Below, piece after piece: positions 1-7,301 of a DNA stretch of 64,000 bases. The notes under the pieces are model-generated. The model saw nothing but the letters and a program-made list of their open reading frames with translations, had not been told where the DNA came from and ran no database searches. How positions within the stretch are numbered: the stretch's first letter is position 1; each line of letters begins with the position of its first letter. The DNA is from Lachnobacterium bovis (GTDB lineage: Bacteria; Bacillota; Clostridia; Lachnospirales; Lachnospiraceae): the NCBI RefSeq assembly GCF_900111325.1, contig NZ_FOGW01000009.1, positions 1 through 64,000 of the forward strand. The letters are read 5' to 3'. A program made the position numbers and the translations under genes.

Positions 1-104
1 TTTACTGTGTGTTTATTCTATTTTGCTTCTACTTCTACATTTATTTACTGTGTGTTTATTCTATTTTGCTTCTACTTCTACATTTATTTACTGTGCTTTT
101 ATTC
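1..104. repeat. 43-bp tandem repeat downstream of ispD
   Basis: Two consecutive copies of a 43-bp unit (1-43 and 44-86) start with TTTACTGTGTGTTTATTC; a diverging third copy begins at 87 and fades before the ispD stop. The array touches the window edge, so its true length is unknown. On the transcribed (minus) strand it lies just 3' of ispD and reads as a purine-rich repeat. No coding role is evident. Confidence 0.85.
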
Positions 105-113
105 TAATCTCTA

Positions 114-863
114 TTATTTGTTATCTGATGCTATGAAGCATTCTGCTATTATTATATCTTCTGGTGTTGTTACTTTTATATTTTTATAATCACCTTCTGA
201 TATTGTTATTTTTCTATTGTTATAATTTTCTAGTATCATTGCATCATCTGTAATTGTTGGAAGATTGTCGTCTTTATTTTGTATCTTTTGTATTATATCT
301 TTGTACGCTGATTTTATCATATTAACTTCAAACGATTGTGGCGTTTGTATTTGCCATAGTGTATTTCTATCAGGAGTTGATTCTATTTGATTGTCTTTGA
401 CTACTTTTATTGTATCTTTTACCTTAACTGCGGTTACTATTGCTTCATATTTTTCAACGTTTTCTATGCAATTATCGATAATCGTTTGAGTTAGCATTGG
501 GCGTGCTCCATCGTGAATATGAACATAACAATTTGTTTTAATATCATTATTAAGATTTTCTTTTTTAGAAATAACTTTAAGTGCTTCGTAAACGGAGTTA
601 TATCTTTCTTTTCCCCCCGCGACTATTTCTTTTACCTTTGTAAAATTATATTTTTTTACAATTTTTTCTTTACAATATTCTAAATCTTCTATGCGTGTCA
701 CTAATATTATCTCTGAAATTTTTGTGTTTTTTTGAAAAGCTTGTAAACTATAATATAATATTGGTTTTTCACCAATTAACATATATTGTTTGGGTATATC
801 GCTTTTCATTCGACTTCCTTTTCCTGCTGCTAGCACTATTGCTATATGTTTTGCTTCTCTCAT
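114..863 (-). CDS. ispD: 2-C-methyl-D-erythritol 4-phosphate cytidylyltransferase
   Basis: IspD transfers CMP from CTP to 2-C-methyl-D-erythritol 4-phosphate in the non-mevalonate isoprenoid pathway, in the cytosol. The 249 residues are close to the usual family length of about 230. The N-terminal nucleotide-binding motif LAAGKGSRMKSDIPKQY (about residues 11-27) and the HDGARP motif (about 117-122) are both present, as is a TPQSF segment typical of the family. It lies downstream of tsaD, separated from it by a repeat array and a terminator-like hairpin, so it probably has its own promoter. Tandem repeats follow its stop codon. Confidence 0.96.
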   Translation of the reverse strand: MREAKHIAIVLAAGKGSRMKSDIPKQYMLIGEKPILYYSLQAFQKNTKISEIILVTRIEDLEYCKEKIVKKYNFTKVKEIVAGGKERYNSVYEALKVISKKENLNNDIKTNCYVHIHDGARPMLTQTIIDNCIENVEKYEAIVTAVKVKDTIKVVKDNQIESTPDRNTLWQIQTPQSFEVNMIKSAYKDIIQKIQNKDDNLPTITDDAMILENYNNRKITISEGDYKNIKVTTPEDIIIAECFIASDNK

Positions 864-908
864 ATTTGCATATGTTCCTTTCCTTATAAGCGTATATATC
901 TATACAAA

Positions 909-965
909 TAGAGCCGAACCTTGTAAATATTTATTCATTATAATTATTTACTCGGTTCTGGCTCT
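909..965 (-). terminator. Hairpin terminator after tsaD
   Basis: Arms around 909-932 and 942-965 pair as TAGAGCC / GGCTCTA, then AACC / GGTT and an A/T stem, with two small symmetric internal loops. On the minus strand the hairpin is followed by TATTTGT. It is the first terminator-like structure after tsaD and comes after the A-rich repeat array at 995-1150. The T-run is weak, so strong termination is inferred, not shown. Confidence 0.55.
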
Positions 966-994
966 AATTCGAACTCATTTTAAATTATATTTTT

Positions 995-1150
995 TATTCG
1001 TTCATTTGTTATTCGTTTTTTATTTGTTGTTCGTTTTATTTGTTATTCGTTTTATTTGTTGTTCGTTTTATTTGTTGTTCGTTTTATTTATTGTTCGTTT
1101 TTTATTTGTTGTTCGTTTTTTATTTGTTGTTCGTTTTATTTGTTGTTTTG
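995..1150. repeat. 16/18-bp tandem repeat array in tsaD 3' region
   Basis: About nine head-to-tail units of TTTTATTTGTTGTTCG occur here. Some are 18 bp long through two extra T, and some have GTT changed to ATT. On the transcribed strand the unit reads CGAACAACAAATAAAA, an A-rich unstructured stretch directly 3' of the tsaD stop. No spacers occur between units, so this is not a CRISPR array. The intergenic interval 864-1224 holds only this array and the hairpin at 909-965. Confidence 0.9.
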
Positions 1151-1224
1151 TCTTTTTGAATTGTTATGTTATTTAAGCTTTTTCTTTTTACCTTTTTTGT
1201 GATTGGTTATTATAAGCGAATTTA

Positions 1225-2247
1225 TTATCTTTCACCTAATTTTAGGTTTGGAATTGCATTTAATGTTAAATCATCGCGCTTTCCATTAATATATTCATAA
1301 TAAGCCGCCACACCTATCATAGCCGCATTATCTGTACAAAAAATTGGTGATGGATGGTAAAATTCTACTCCTTTTTCTTTACACAATTCTCTTAATGCTT
1401 CTCTAATTATACCATTTGAAGCTACTCCACCTGCTATTGCAAATTTATCCATCTTATACTCGTCTATAGCATGTCTAACGTGATCTACAAGTACATCTGT
1501 GACAGCACACTGGAATGATGCTGCGACATCTGCTTGATTAATCTCTATGTTTTTCATTTTGCAACCATTTAGGTAATTCAAAACTGCAGATTTTAATCCA
1601 CTAAAACTAAAATCGTATTCTCCATCTACGATTTTTGCTCTTGGAAAATCTATTGCTTTTGGATTTCCTTCATGTGATACTTTTTCAATTTTTGGACCAC
1701 CTGGATAACCTAATCCAATAGATCTTGCAACTTTATCGAAAGCCTCTCCTGCTGCATCGTCTCTTGTTTTTCCAAGTATCTCATATTTTCCGTAATCTAA
1801 TACTTTTACTAAATGAGTATGTCCACCAGAAACGACTAAACATAAAAATGGTGGCTCTAACTCTTTATTTTCTATAAAATTAGCACATATATGGCCTTCA
1901 ATATGATGTACTCCTACTAGTGGTTTATGAGCTGCATATGCTAATGCTTTTGCCTCTGCTACTCCAACTAATAAAGCACCTACTAAACCTGGACCATATG
2001 TTACTCCAATTGCGTCTATTTCGTCTAGAGTTGTATTTGCATCTTTTAATGCCTGTTCTATTACCTGGTTTATTCTTTCTATATGGTTTCTTGATGCTAT
2101 TTCAGGAACAACACCTCCATATAATGTGTGAATATCTATTTGAGATGAAATTACATTTGATCTTACATCTCTTCCATTTACAACAACTGCTGCTGCTGTT
2201 TCATCGCATGAACTTTCTATTGCTAAAATTTTTACTTCTTTTTCCAT
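1225..2247 (-). CDS. tsaD: tRNA N6-adenosine threonylcarbamoyltransferase TsaD
   Basis: TsaD transfers the threonylcarbamoyl group from TC-AMP to A37 of ANN-decoding tRNAs (t6A), working with TsaB and TsaE. The 340-residue protein has the ASKHA-fold start LAIESSCDETAAAV, the metal-binding HIEGH motif (residues 115-119) and the SGGHTHL and AGGVASN motifs, all at normal family positions. Its partners tsaB and tsaE lie upstream in the same gene run, separated by rimI, rnz and an anchored unknown. The 5' leader contains two copies of a 17-bp repeat and the 3' region a longer array. Confidence 0.97.
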   Translation of the reverse strand: MEKEVKILAIESSCDETAAAVVVNGRDVRSNVISSQIDIHTLYGGVVPEIASRNHIERINQVIEQALKDANTTLDEIDAIGVTYGPGLVGALLVGVAEAKALAYAAHKPLVGVHHIEGHICANFIENKELEPPFLCLVVSGGHTHLVKVLDYGKYEILGKTRDDAAGEAFDKVARSIGLGYPGGPKIEKVSHEGNPKAIDFPRAKIVDGEYDFSFSGLKSAVLNYLNGCKMKNIEINQADVAASFQCAVTDVLVDHVRHAIDEYKMDKFAIAGGVASNGIIREALRELCKEKGVEFYHPSPIFCTDNAAMIGVAAYYEYINGKRDDLTLNAIPNLKLGER

Positions 2248-2296
2248 TTTTACACTTCTTACTTAATTATAGTTTATTTTTCAGGTTACATAGTTG

Positions 2297-2335
2297 TTTT
2301 TGTTAGTTTATGGTTTTTGTTAGTTTATGGTTTTT
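2297..2335. repeat. 17-bp direct repeat in tsaD leader
   Basis: Two exact consecutive copies of TTTTTGTTAGTTTATGG (2297-2313 and 2314-2330) are followed by the start of a third. They lie in the 93-bp gap between the anchored unknown protein and tsaD, so they would be in the untranslated part of a shared transcript. The unit differs from the 43-bp and 16-bp repeats in the neighbouring gaps. Confidence 0.85.
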
Positions 2336-2340
2336 ACTCA

Positions 2341-2922
2341 CTATTCTTGTATAGATGAACTTTTGTCTATTTTATACCACACAAGAATCTTCCATTGGCT
2401 GTTTTTATCTTTTCGCAAAACGTAGGTTTGAAATGTTTTAGCAAAACCTTTTTTATCTTTCATAAAATATGATGCATCAACATATGCAATTTCTGCGCCT
2501 TTATCTTCTTTGTACATTACATCATTACTACTACATACTGTTGATTGTTTTATTGTTTTTGATTCATCTTTATATTTTTTAATGTCACTTTTGACTGAAG
2601 ATACATATGAATCTATTGGATTTTCTTTTTTTAAATCATCGTCAAATAGTTCTAATGATTTTTTACAGAGTTTCTTTACCTGCTTATCCGTTGGATTTTC
2701 GTTATAAAAACACTCTAGTATTTTATTATAATGTTTTACTACTTCTCGAGGTGTTTTAGGATATTGTCTTTGTAAATCTTTATTAACTACCTCATCAATT
2801 TTAGTAATATTAACATTTTTTTCAACATCATCATTTTTATTTTTTGATATTCCCCAAAATGCTCCACACACTATGGCGACTAAAAGTACTGCTGCAATTA
2901 TCCAACCTACTGTTTTCTTCAT
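2341..2922 (-). CDS. Membrane-anchored extracytoplasmic protein of unknown function
   Basis: This 193-residue protein starts with KK and a single hydrophobic segment (about residues 5-24), then a charged linker and a globular domain. It has no lipobox, so it is probably held by an uncleaved N-terminal helix with the rest outside the cell. Conserved-looking stretches are KTPREVVKHYNKILECFYNE (about 56-75) and the C-terminal WKILVWY. The overall shape resembles the NTF2-like proteins annotated DUF6715 in Lachnospiraceae; that match is from memory and unchecked. It lies 2 bp after the rnz start region, inside the tsaE-tsaD run, so it is probably co-transcribed. No function can be assigned. Confidence 0.8.
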   Translation of the reverse strand: MKKTVGWIIAAVLLVAIVCGAFWGISKNKNDDVEKNVNITKIDEVVNKDLQRQYPKTPREVVKHYNKILECFYNENPTDKQVKKLCKKSLELFDDDLKKENPIDSYVSSVKSDIKKYKDESKTIKQSTVCSSNDVMYKEDKGAEIAYVDASYFMKDKKGFAKTFQTYVLRKDKNSQWKILVWYKIDKSSSIQE

Positions 2923-2924
2923 AC

Positions 2925-3836
2925 TTAATCCTCCTGGAATAATAATTCTTTTGTTTTCCCATCACGCCCTAAATGTGAATTGGGGAAAATTGTTCTTACT
3001 TCCGGAATGTAACTTTCTCCATGAACCAAGGAAGGTGAAAAATGTGTTAACCACATTTCTTCTACTTCAGCATCTCTTGCCATCCTTGCAGCTTCATAAA
3101 ACGTCATATGTTTATACTGTTTTGCCTTTTCTATCTTATCTTTTTCAGCGTACATACCCTCACATATAAACAAATCAGACTTATGGGCTGCATTAACAAT
3201 TACTTCCGTCGGTCTTGAATCTGTACAATATGTCAATTTTATTCCTTTACGCTGTGGACCTAGTACCATTTCTGGAGTATATGTTTTGTCTCCGTCTTCT
3301 ATTGTTTGTCCACGTTGCAATGGATTCCAATATTTCATTGGAATTTGATGTTTTTTAGCACTTTCTACTGAAAATTTACCAGCTCTTTTAATTTCTACTG
3401 AATATCCATAACATGTTACATTATGTTTTACTTTAAATGCATGAATGTTATATCCATTTATTTCAAAATATTCATCTTGTTCTGTCATTTCAATACAATT
3501 TATTTGAAATGGCAAGCCCGGAGCAATAGACCTTAACGCTCCTACTACTTTAGTTAGTCCCTTGGGTCCTATAATTGTTAGTGGTTCTCTTCGGTCTGCA
3601 TTACCCATCGTAAGCAATAACCCTGGGAGTCCACTAATGTGATCTGCATGAAAATGTGTGATACACAGTATATCTATCGGTTTAAAACTATGTCCTTGCT
3701 CTTTCATTGCAATTTGTGTGCCTTCTCCACAATCAATCAATAAACAACTTCCGTTGTATCTAAGCAAAAGTGATGTTAACCATCTTTTTGGTAATGGCAT
3801 CATTCCTGCTGTTCCTAATAGGCATACATCTAACAT
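2925..3836 (-). CDS. rnz: Ribonuclease Z
   Basis: RNase Z removes the 3' trailer of tRNA precursors, in the cytosol. The 303-residue protein is a metallo-beta-lactamase fold enzyme with the zinc-binding motif HFHADH (residues 61-66), the N-terminal LGTAGMMP, and a C-terminal LTHFSPS with a further metal-binding His. The length fits the bacterial short form. It sits in a tRNA-maturation run with rimI, tsaB, tsaE and tsaD, consistent with co-expression of tRNA end processing and t6A modification. Confidence 0.95.
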   Translation of the reverse strand: MLDVCLLGTAGMMPLPKRWLTSLLLRYNGSCLLIDCGEGTQIAMKEQGHSFKPIDILCITHFHADHISGLPGLLLTMGNADRREPLTIIGPKGLTKVVGALRSIAPGLPFQINCIEMTEQDEYFEINGYNIHAFKVKHNVTCYGYSVEIKRAGKFSVESAKKHQIPMKYWNPLQRGQTIEDGDKTYTPEMVLGPQRKGIKLTYCTDSRPTEVIVNAAHKSDLFICEGMYAEKDKIEKAKQYKHMTFYEAARMARDAEVEEMWLTHFSPSLVHGESYIPEVRTIFPNSHLGRDGKTKELLFQED

Positions 3837-3885
3837 TTCTTTCCAACTTTCTTAATTACTTTTATATATTAATTTAAATTTTATA

Positions 3886-4320
3886 CTATATCTGAACGTC
3901 CATTATATAAGCATCCTCTACAGGTTTTTCATAGAAGTTCTTACGAGTTCCTAATATTTTAAACCCCTGCTTTTTGTAAGTTTTTATCGCCGAGGCATTA
4001 GTCACTCTAACCTCTAATATAATTCTTGATACCTTTCGTTCAAGTGCTATTCTTTTTAATTCTTCTATCAACTTGGTTGCTACATGCTTCCTGCGATGTT
4101 TAAGCGATACTGATACATTAGTAATTTCACCTTCATCTAAGGATATATACATTCCTATATATCCTAGGATTTCACCAACTTCTTCTGCAACCAAAAAAAC
4201 AGTACTATTATTCTTTATAGATTCACAAAAAGCATTTGCACTCCATGGCTGAGAAAAATTTTCTTTTTCAATTAATGCTACTCCTTGCGAATCTGACTCT
4301 CGCATTTGTCTAATTATCAT
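3886..4320 (-). CDS. rimI: Ribosomal protein bS18-alanine N-acetyltransferase RimI
   Basis: This 144-residue GNAT-family protein has the acetyl-CoA pocket signature RRKHVATKLIEEL (about residues 76-88) and the EVRVTNASAIKTYKKQGF motif (about 102-119) characteristic of RimI. RimI acetylates the N-terminal alanine of ribosomal protein S18, although some homologues have broader targets. Its place directly after tsaB is the common Bacillota arrangement and supports the assignment over a generic GNAT. The gap to tsaB is 27 bp, so it is probably in the same operon. Confidence 0.9.
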   Translation of the reverse strand: MIIRQMRESDSQGVALIEKENFSQPWSANAFCESIKNNSTVFLVAEEVGEILGYIGMYISLDEGEITNVSVSLKHRRKHVATKLIEELKRIALERKVSRIILEVRVTNASAIKTYKKQGFKILGTRKNFYEKPVEDAYIMDVQI

Positions 4321-4347
4321 TTTTCTTTTCCTAAATATCTAGTTTTC

Positions 4348-5064
4348 TTAGCAAATCTTGAAATCTCTAACTTTTTGTTGTCTTTCTCTTTCTGCTTGAG
4401 ATAATCTTAGATAGTTTGGTTTATGTTCACTAGCGCTACATGTCTTACCTTCTTTTATCAATTTCATACCAAGACAGGCTACTGATGATGCTCTTTGTTC
4501 ATTTATACTCACTGGTGCAAACATAAATGGAACTTTAACATTTTCTTTTATGTATTCTTTGAATACTTTAACGCCATCCCCTAAAAATATAACTTCTTGG
4601 CCAAGTTCATTAATCTGTTCTACTATCTCTTCTATTTTTACAACACACTGTGCCTTTACAACTTCAATATCGTTGTCTTTTCTTTTGTATAAACCTGTAT
4701 ATGTCTGTTGTCTTCTTGCATCCATTAATGGACAAATCAAAGAGCTAGTAGGCCAAACATTCCATGCTAACGCATCAACTGTAGGTACTTCAACTATTCT
4801 TTTACCTAGTGCTAATCCCATACCTTTTGCTGTTGCTGAACCTATTCTTAAACCTGTAAACGATCCTGGTCCTTCTGAAATTGCTATTGCGTCAATCTCT
4901 TCTAAGTCTAATTCTAGCATTTTTACGATTTCATCAATCATTGGTAATAATGTTTGAGAATGTGTTTTTTTATTATTTATTGTGTATTCAGCTAAAACCT
5001 TGTCTTCATCAACTACTGCTACAGACGCAACTACGCCTGAACTATCAATTGCTAATAACTTCAT
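4348..5064 (-). CDS. tsaB: tRNA threonylcarbamoyladenosine biosynthesis protein TsaB
   Basis: TsaB is the non-catalytic ASKHA partner of TsaD in the t6A complex and holds TsaD and TsaE together. The 238 residues begin MKLLAIDSSGVVASVAVVD and contain GPGSFTGLRIG (about 66-76), a family hallmark. As expected for TsaB, the HxEGH metal motif of TsaD is absent. It lies 18 bp downstream of tsaE and upstream of rimI in a tightly packed operon. Confidence 0.95.
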   Translation of the reverse strand: MKLLAIDSSGVVASVAVVDEDKVLAEYTINNKKTHSQTLLPMIDEIVKMLELDLEEIDAIAISEGPGSFTGLRIGSATAKGMGLALGKRIVEVPTVDALAWNVWPTSSLICPLMDARRQQTYTGLYKRKDNDIEVVKAQCVVKIEEIVEQINELGQEVIFLGDGVKVFKEYIKENVKVPFMFAPVSINEQRASSVACLGMKLIKEGKTCSASEHKPNYLRLSQAERERQQKVRDFKIC

Positions 5065-5082
5065 TTATAAAACCTCTTATTT

Positions 5083-5511
5083 CTATAGGTCTTTTATAGT
5101 AATTTTCCTATAATCAAAACCTTTTTCTAAATCTTTTTCTATTGTTATCTCTTTACGATGTTCTGGTAAGATTTCTTCTATCAAATTAGACCATTCTATC
5201 ATTGTTAAACCTTCACCATAGAAATAATCTTCATATCCAATTTCTTCCATTTCTTCAACATCACCTATTCTATATACGTCAAAGTGATAAAATGGCATTC
5301 TTCCTTCATCATACTCTTGTACTATCGTAAAAGTAGGACTATTGATTGGTTCATCTATTTGTAAACCTTTTGCAAGCCCCTGTGTAAAAACCGTTTTTCC
5401 AACACCTAAGTCACCTATAAGTGTATAGACTTCACCTTTTTGGGCTTTTTCTCCTAGTTTTTTTCCTAGTTCATATGTCTCTTCTGCAGACCTTGTCTCT
5501 ATTACTAACAT
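5083..5511 (-). CDS. tsaE: tRNA t6A biosynthesis ATPase TsaE
   Basis: TsaE is the small P-loop ATPase that resets the TsaBD complex during t6A synthesis. The 142-residue protein has Walker A GDLGVGKT (residues 33-40), the family motif INSPTFTIVQEY (about 57-68), and FYHFDVYRIG followed by MIEWSNL. A GGGAG ribosome-binding site lies just upstream of the ATG. It starts the tsaE-tsaB-rimI-rnz run, only 10 bp after the YcxB-like gene. Confidence 0.95.
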   Translation of the reverse strand: MLVIETRSAEETYELGKKLGEKAQKGEVYTLIGDLGVGKTVFTQGLAKGLQIDEPINSPTFTIVQEYDEGRMPFYHFDVYRIGDVEEMEEIGYEDYFYGEGLTMIEWSNLIEEILPEHRKEITIEKDLEKGFDYRKITIKDL

Positions 5512-5521
5512 TTTTACTCCC

Positions 5522-6031
5522 TTACGCTTTATGTGGTTTCATGCTAATACGATATTTTTCCAAATTTTCATTTACTACAGCGAAAATATCATCATAAATA
5601 TCTTTAACTTGTTCTCTTGGAATAACGTATGCATTTACCCTTGTTGAATAAATCAAAATATTTGTTTTAGTCTCTACCACTTTATATACGCTTTCCCATG
5701 GTAAAACTGCTTCTTCTTCATTACACTTAACCTTTACACCTTCTTTAGATAGTGTATAGTTAATCTCACCTGCCAATATCTCATTTTGTTTAATTGAGAC
5801 TTTTGCTCGTCTATAAAGAGTAATCGGCAAATAAAATAGAAATAATAATCCTATTGCAAATGTTAATATTGTTTTCTGTAATGGAACTTTTTGCAAATTG
5901 TAAAAACCTACTACAATAACAAAAATTGCTGCAATAATAGATATTATTCCTTGTGAACTTGTGTAAATCTGATACATATTAAACCTGAATAGATTTTTAC
6001 TTTGTAATCGTGTTTTAAATTCTACTTTCAT
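5522..6031 (-). CDS. YcxB-like membrane protein
   Basis: The 169-residue protein has two closely spaced hydrophobic helices (about residues 28-47 and 54-73). A soluble C-terminal domain follows with the pattern LPWESVYKVVETKTNILIYS ... AYVIPREQV, typical of the YcxB-like C-terminal domain, a small PH-like fold. That domain would face the cytosol. The family has no settled biochemical role. It is first in the tsaE operon by position, but a link to tRNA modification is not supported by anything in the protein itself. Confidence 0.8.
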   Translation of the reverse strand: MKVEFKTRLQSKNLFRFNMYQIYTSSQGIISIIAAIFVIVVGFYNLQKVPLQKTILTFAIGLLFLFYLPITLYRRAKVSIKQNEILAGEINYTLSKEGVKVKCNEEEAVLPWESVYKVVETKTNILIYSTRVNAYVIPREQVKDIYDDIFAVVNENLEKYRISMKPHKA

Positions 6032-6170
6032 TTGTCCTCTGCTATTAAAATAGCTTTTCCTTTCCTAAATTTTTATTTCAAAGGATCTTACTCAAAACAA
6101 ACTATTCCATGTTTATTATATCATTTGTAAATTAAAAAGAAAAGTCAAGAGGTTTTTTGTAATATAAAAA

Positions 6171-6262
6171 TACCCTCCTTACTGGTTTGAACCGACCCCA
6201 AAAAGTTAGATTTTATAGGTCTAACTTTTGGGGTCACCTCAGTTTGTCCAGTAAAGAGGGTA
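6171..6262 (-). terminator. Nested-hairpin terminator after ribU
   Basis: Outer arms 6171-6185 and 6248-6262 match 14 of 15 (TACCCTCCTTACTGG). On the minus strand the hairpin is followed directly by TTTTTATATT, so it can end the ribU transcript. Its loop carries a second hairpin, 6196-6233, with arms of the type CCCCAAAAGTTAGA. These arms resemble the terminal inverted repeats (TGACCCCAAAAGTT...) of some IS3-family elements. The rest of 6032-6326 is AT-rich without a recognisable gene. Confidence 0.8.
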
Positions 6263-6326
6263 CATATCATACTAGTTTTACTAATAAAAAGGTTATTTTA
6301 TTATTTAATTATCTTGTTATCGTTTT

Positions 6327-6935
6327 TTATTTATTTCCTCTTAACAATGGTGCAAGTGGTTTATATACACATATTGTTATACCTACACAAACCATTGCTT
6401 TTACAAATGTAAATGGAACATTAAATACTAATAAACACTGCTTAATATCTGTTACTAATGGGCAAATTATTTTGTAAGACGCTAAAATTGCATCCTTTGA
6501 TACGAAGTTATAATATGTTGGATATACAACAAAGAAATTAATTGGAAAACTTAAAACTGCCATCAAAATTGCTCCAACAACTGCAGCAAATATCGCATTT
6601 TTCTTTGTTTTATTTTTTTTATAAATCAAACCTGCTGATCCTACAAATACTATTCCTAGCAACATATTAGATAACTCTCCTACACCTGCTGTCTGTGTTT
6701 GTGGCATATGGAGTAAATTCTTTACAATTTCTATTAAACATCCTGCAACTGGTCCAAATGTAAATGTTCCGATTAATGCTGGCAAATCTGAAACATCAAA
6801 CTTAATAAATGATGGCATAAGCAATGCTGGAATTTCTAAATACATTAATACAAATGCTATTGCAGATAGCATTGCTACTGAACATAAACTTCTTACTGTA
6901 ATTTTTGATTTTTTCTCTTGATATATATTATCCAT
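6327..6935 (-). CDS. ribU: Riboflavin ECF transporter substrate-binding subunit RibU
   Basis: RibU is the membrane S-component that captures riboflavin and works with the shared ECF energising module (EcfT and ATPases), not seen in this window. The 202-residue protein has about six hydrophobic helices and the RibU signature FIKFDVSDLPALIGTFTFGP (about residues 43-62). Expression is controlled by an FMN riboswitch and terminator about 70-310 bp upstream. The nearest good ribosome-binding site (AAAGGAG, 6968-6974) is about 33 nt from the ATG. Between them lies a three-codon ORF (ATG ATC AAG TAA), and an in-frame stop rules out a longer protein. Confidence 0.95.
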   Translation of the reverse strand: MDNIYQEKKSKITVRSLCSVAMLSAIAFVLMYLEIPALLMPSFIKFDVSDLPALIGTFTFGPVAGCLIEIVKNLLHMPQTQTAGVGELSNMLLGIVFVGSAGLIYKKNKTKKNAIFAAVVGAILMAVLSFPINFFVVYPTYYNFVSKDAILASYKIICPLVTDIKQCLLVFNVPFTFVKAMVCVGITICVYKPLAPLLRGNK

Positions 6936-7002
6936 TTTTTACTTGATCATAACTGTTGTATGATCTTCTCCTTTCTTTTACAGAATGAAGTCTTCAAAAT
7001 AA

Positions 7003-7031
7003 AAAAGCCCTAATACTTATGTATCAGGGCA
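7003..7031 (-). terminator. Riboswitch-controlled terminator in ribU leader
   Basis: On the minus strand GCCCTGATAC and GTATTAGGGC form a 10-bp stem with one wobble-type mismatch and a 4-nt loop, followed by TTTTTTATTTT. It lies about 105 nt downstream of the FMN aptamer and upstream of the ribU ribosome-binding site. This is the expected expression platform: FMN binding should favour this terminator and switch ribU off. Confidence 0.9.
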
Positions 7032-7136
7032 CTAATTACTTTAATATTGAGTCTTATAAATATTACAACACCTATTATAATCTTTAACCTTTAAAGTCTA
7101 TAACTTATTATGCATTGCGATTTATAAACATTCATC

Positions 7137-7246
7137 TATCTTCTTCCATCCAGACTCTACTGTCGGTTTTGGAATCACACCAAATCAGCCATTATGGCTC
7201 GCGGACTTTACCGCCGGTCGGGAATTACACCCTGCCCTGAAGACTT
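7137..7246 (-). promoter_or_regulatory. FMN riboswitch (RFN element)
   Basis: Read on the minus strand, the interval contains the conserved FMN aptamer blocks in order: CTTCAGGGCAGGGTG, ATTCCCGACCGGCGGTA, GTCCGCGAGCC, GGCTGATTTGGTG, ATTCCAAAACCGACAGT and AGTCTGGATGGAAGAAGAT. The first and last blocks close the basal helix P1. It is followed by an intrinsic terminator and then ribU, the classical transport-control arrangement. Confidence 0.97.
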
Positions 7247-7265
7247 TATTCTTTTTTATAAGAAA

Positions 7266-7294
7266 ATATTATCTCATTTTCTTTTTAATGTCAA
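7266..7294 (-). promoter_or_regulatory. Promoter of the ribU riboswitch transcript
   Basis: On the minus strand there is a -35 box TTGACA (7289-7294), a 17-bp spacer and a -10 box TAATAT (7266-7271). This fits a vegetative sigma-A promoter and would start transcription about 10-15 nt before the FMN aptamer. It lies just beyond the tex stop codon. Confidence 0.85.
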
Positions 7295-7301
7295 ACATTT
7301 T

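Noticed and set aside
995..1150. Possible CRISPR array
   Set aside because: Units are 16-18 bp with no spacers between them and there are no cas genes in the window.
790..1176. Plus-strand ORF of 128 codons with a repetitive hydrophobic product
   Set aside because: Its C-terminal half is the direct translation of the 16/18-bp tandem repeat and the first part overlaps ispD; no ribosome-binding site or conserved domain.
6187..6477. Plus-strand ORF across the ribU terminator
   Set aside because: It starts within the terminator hairpin and overlaps the 3' end of ribU in antisense; the product resembles no family.
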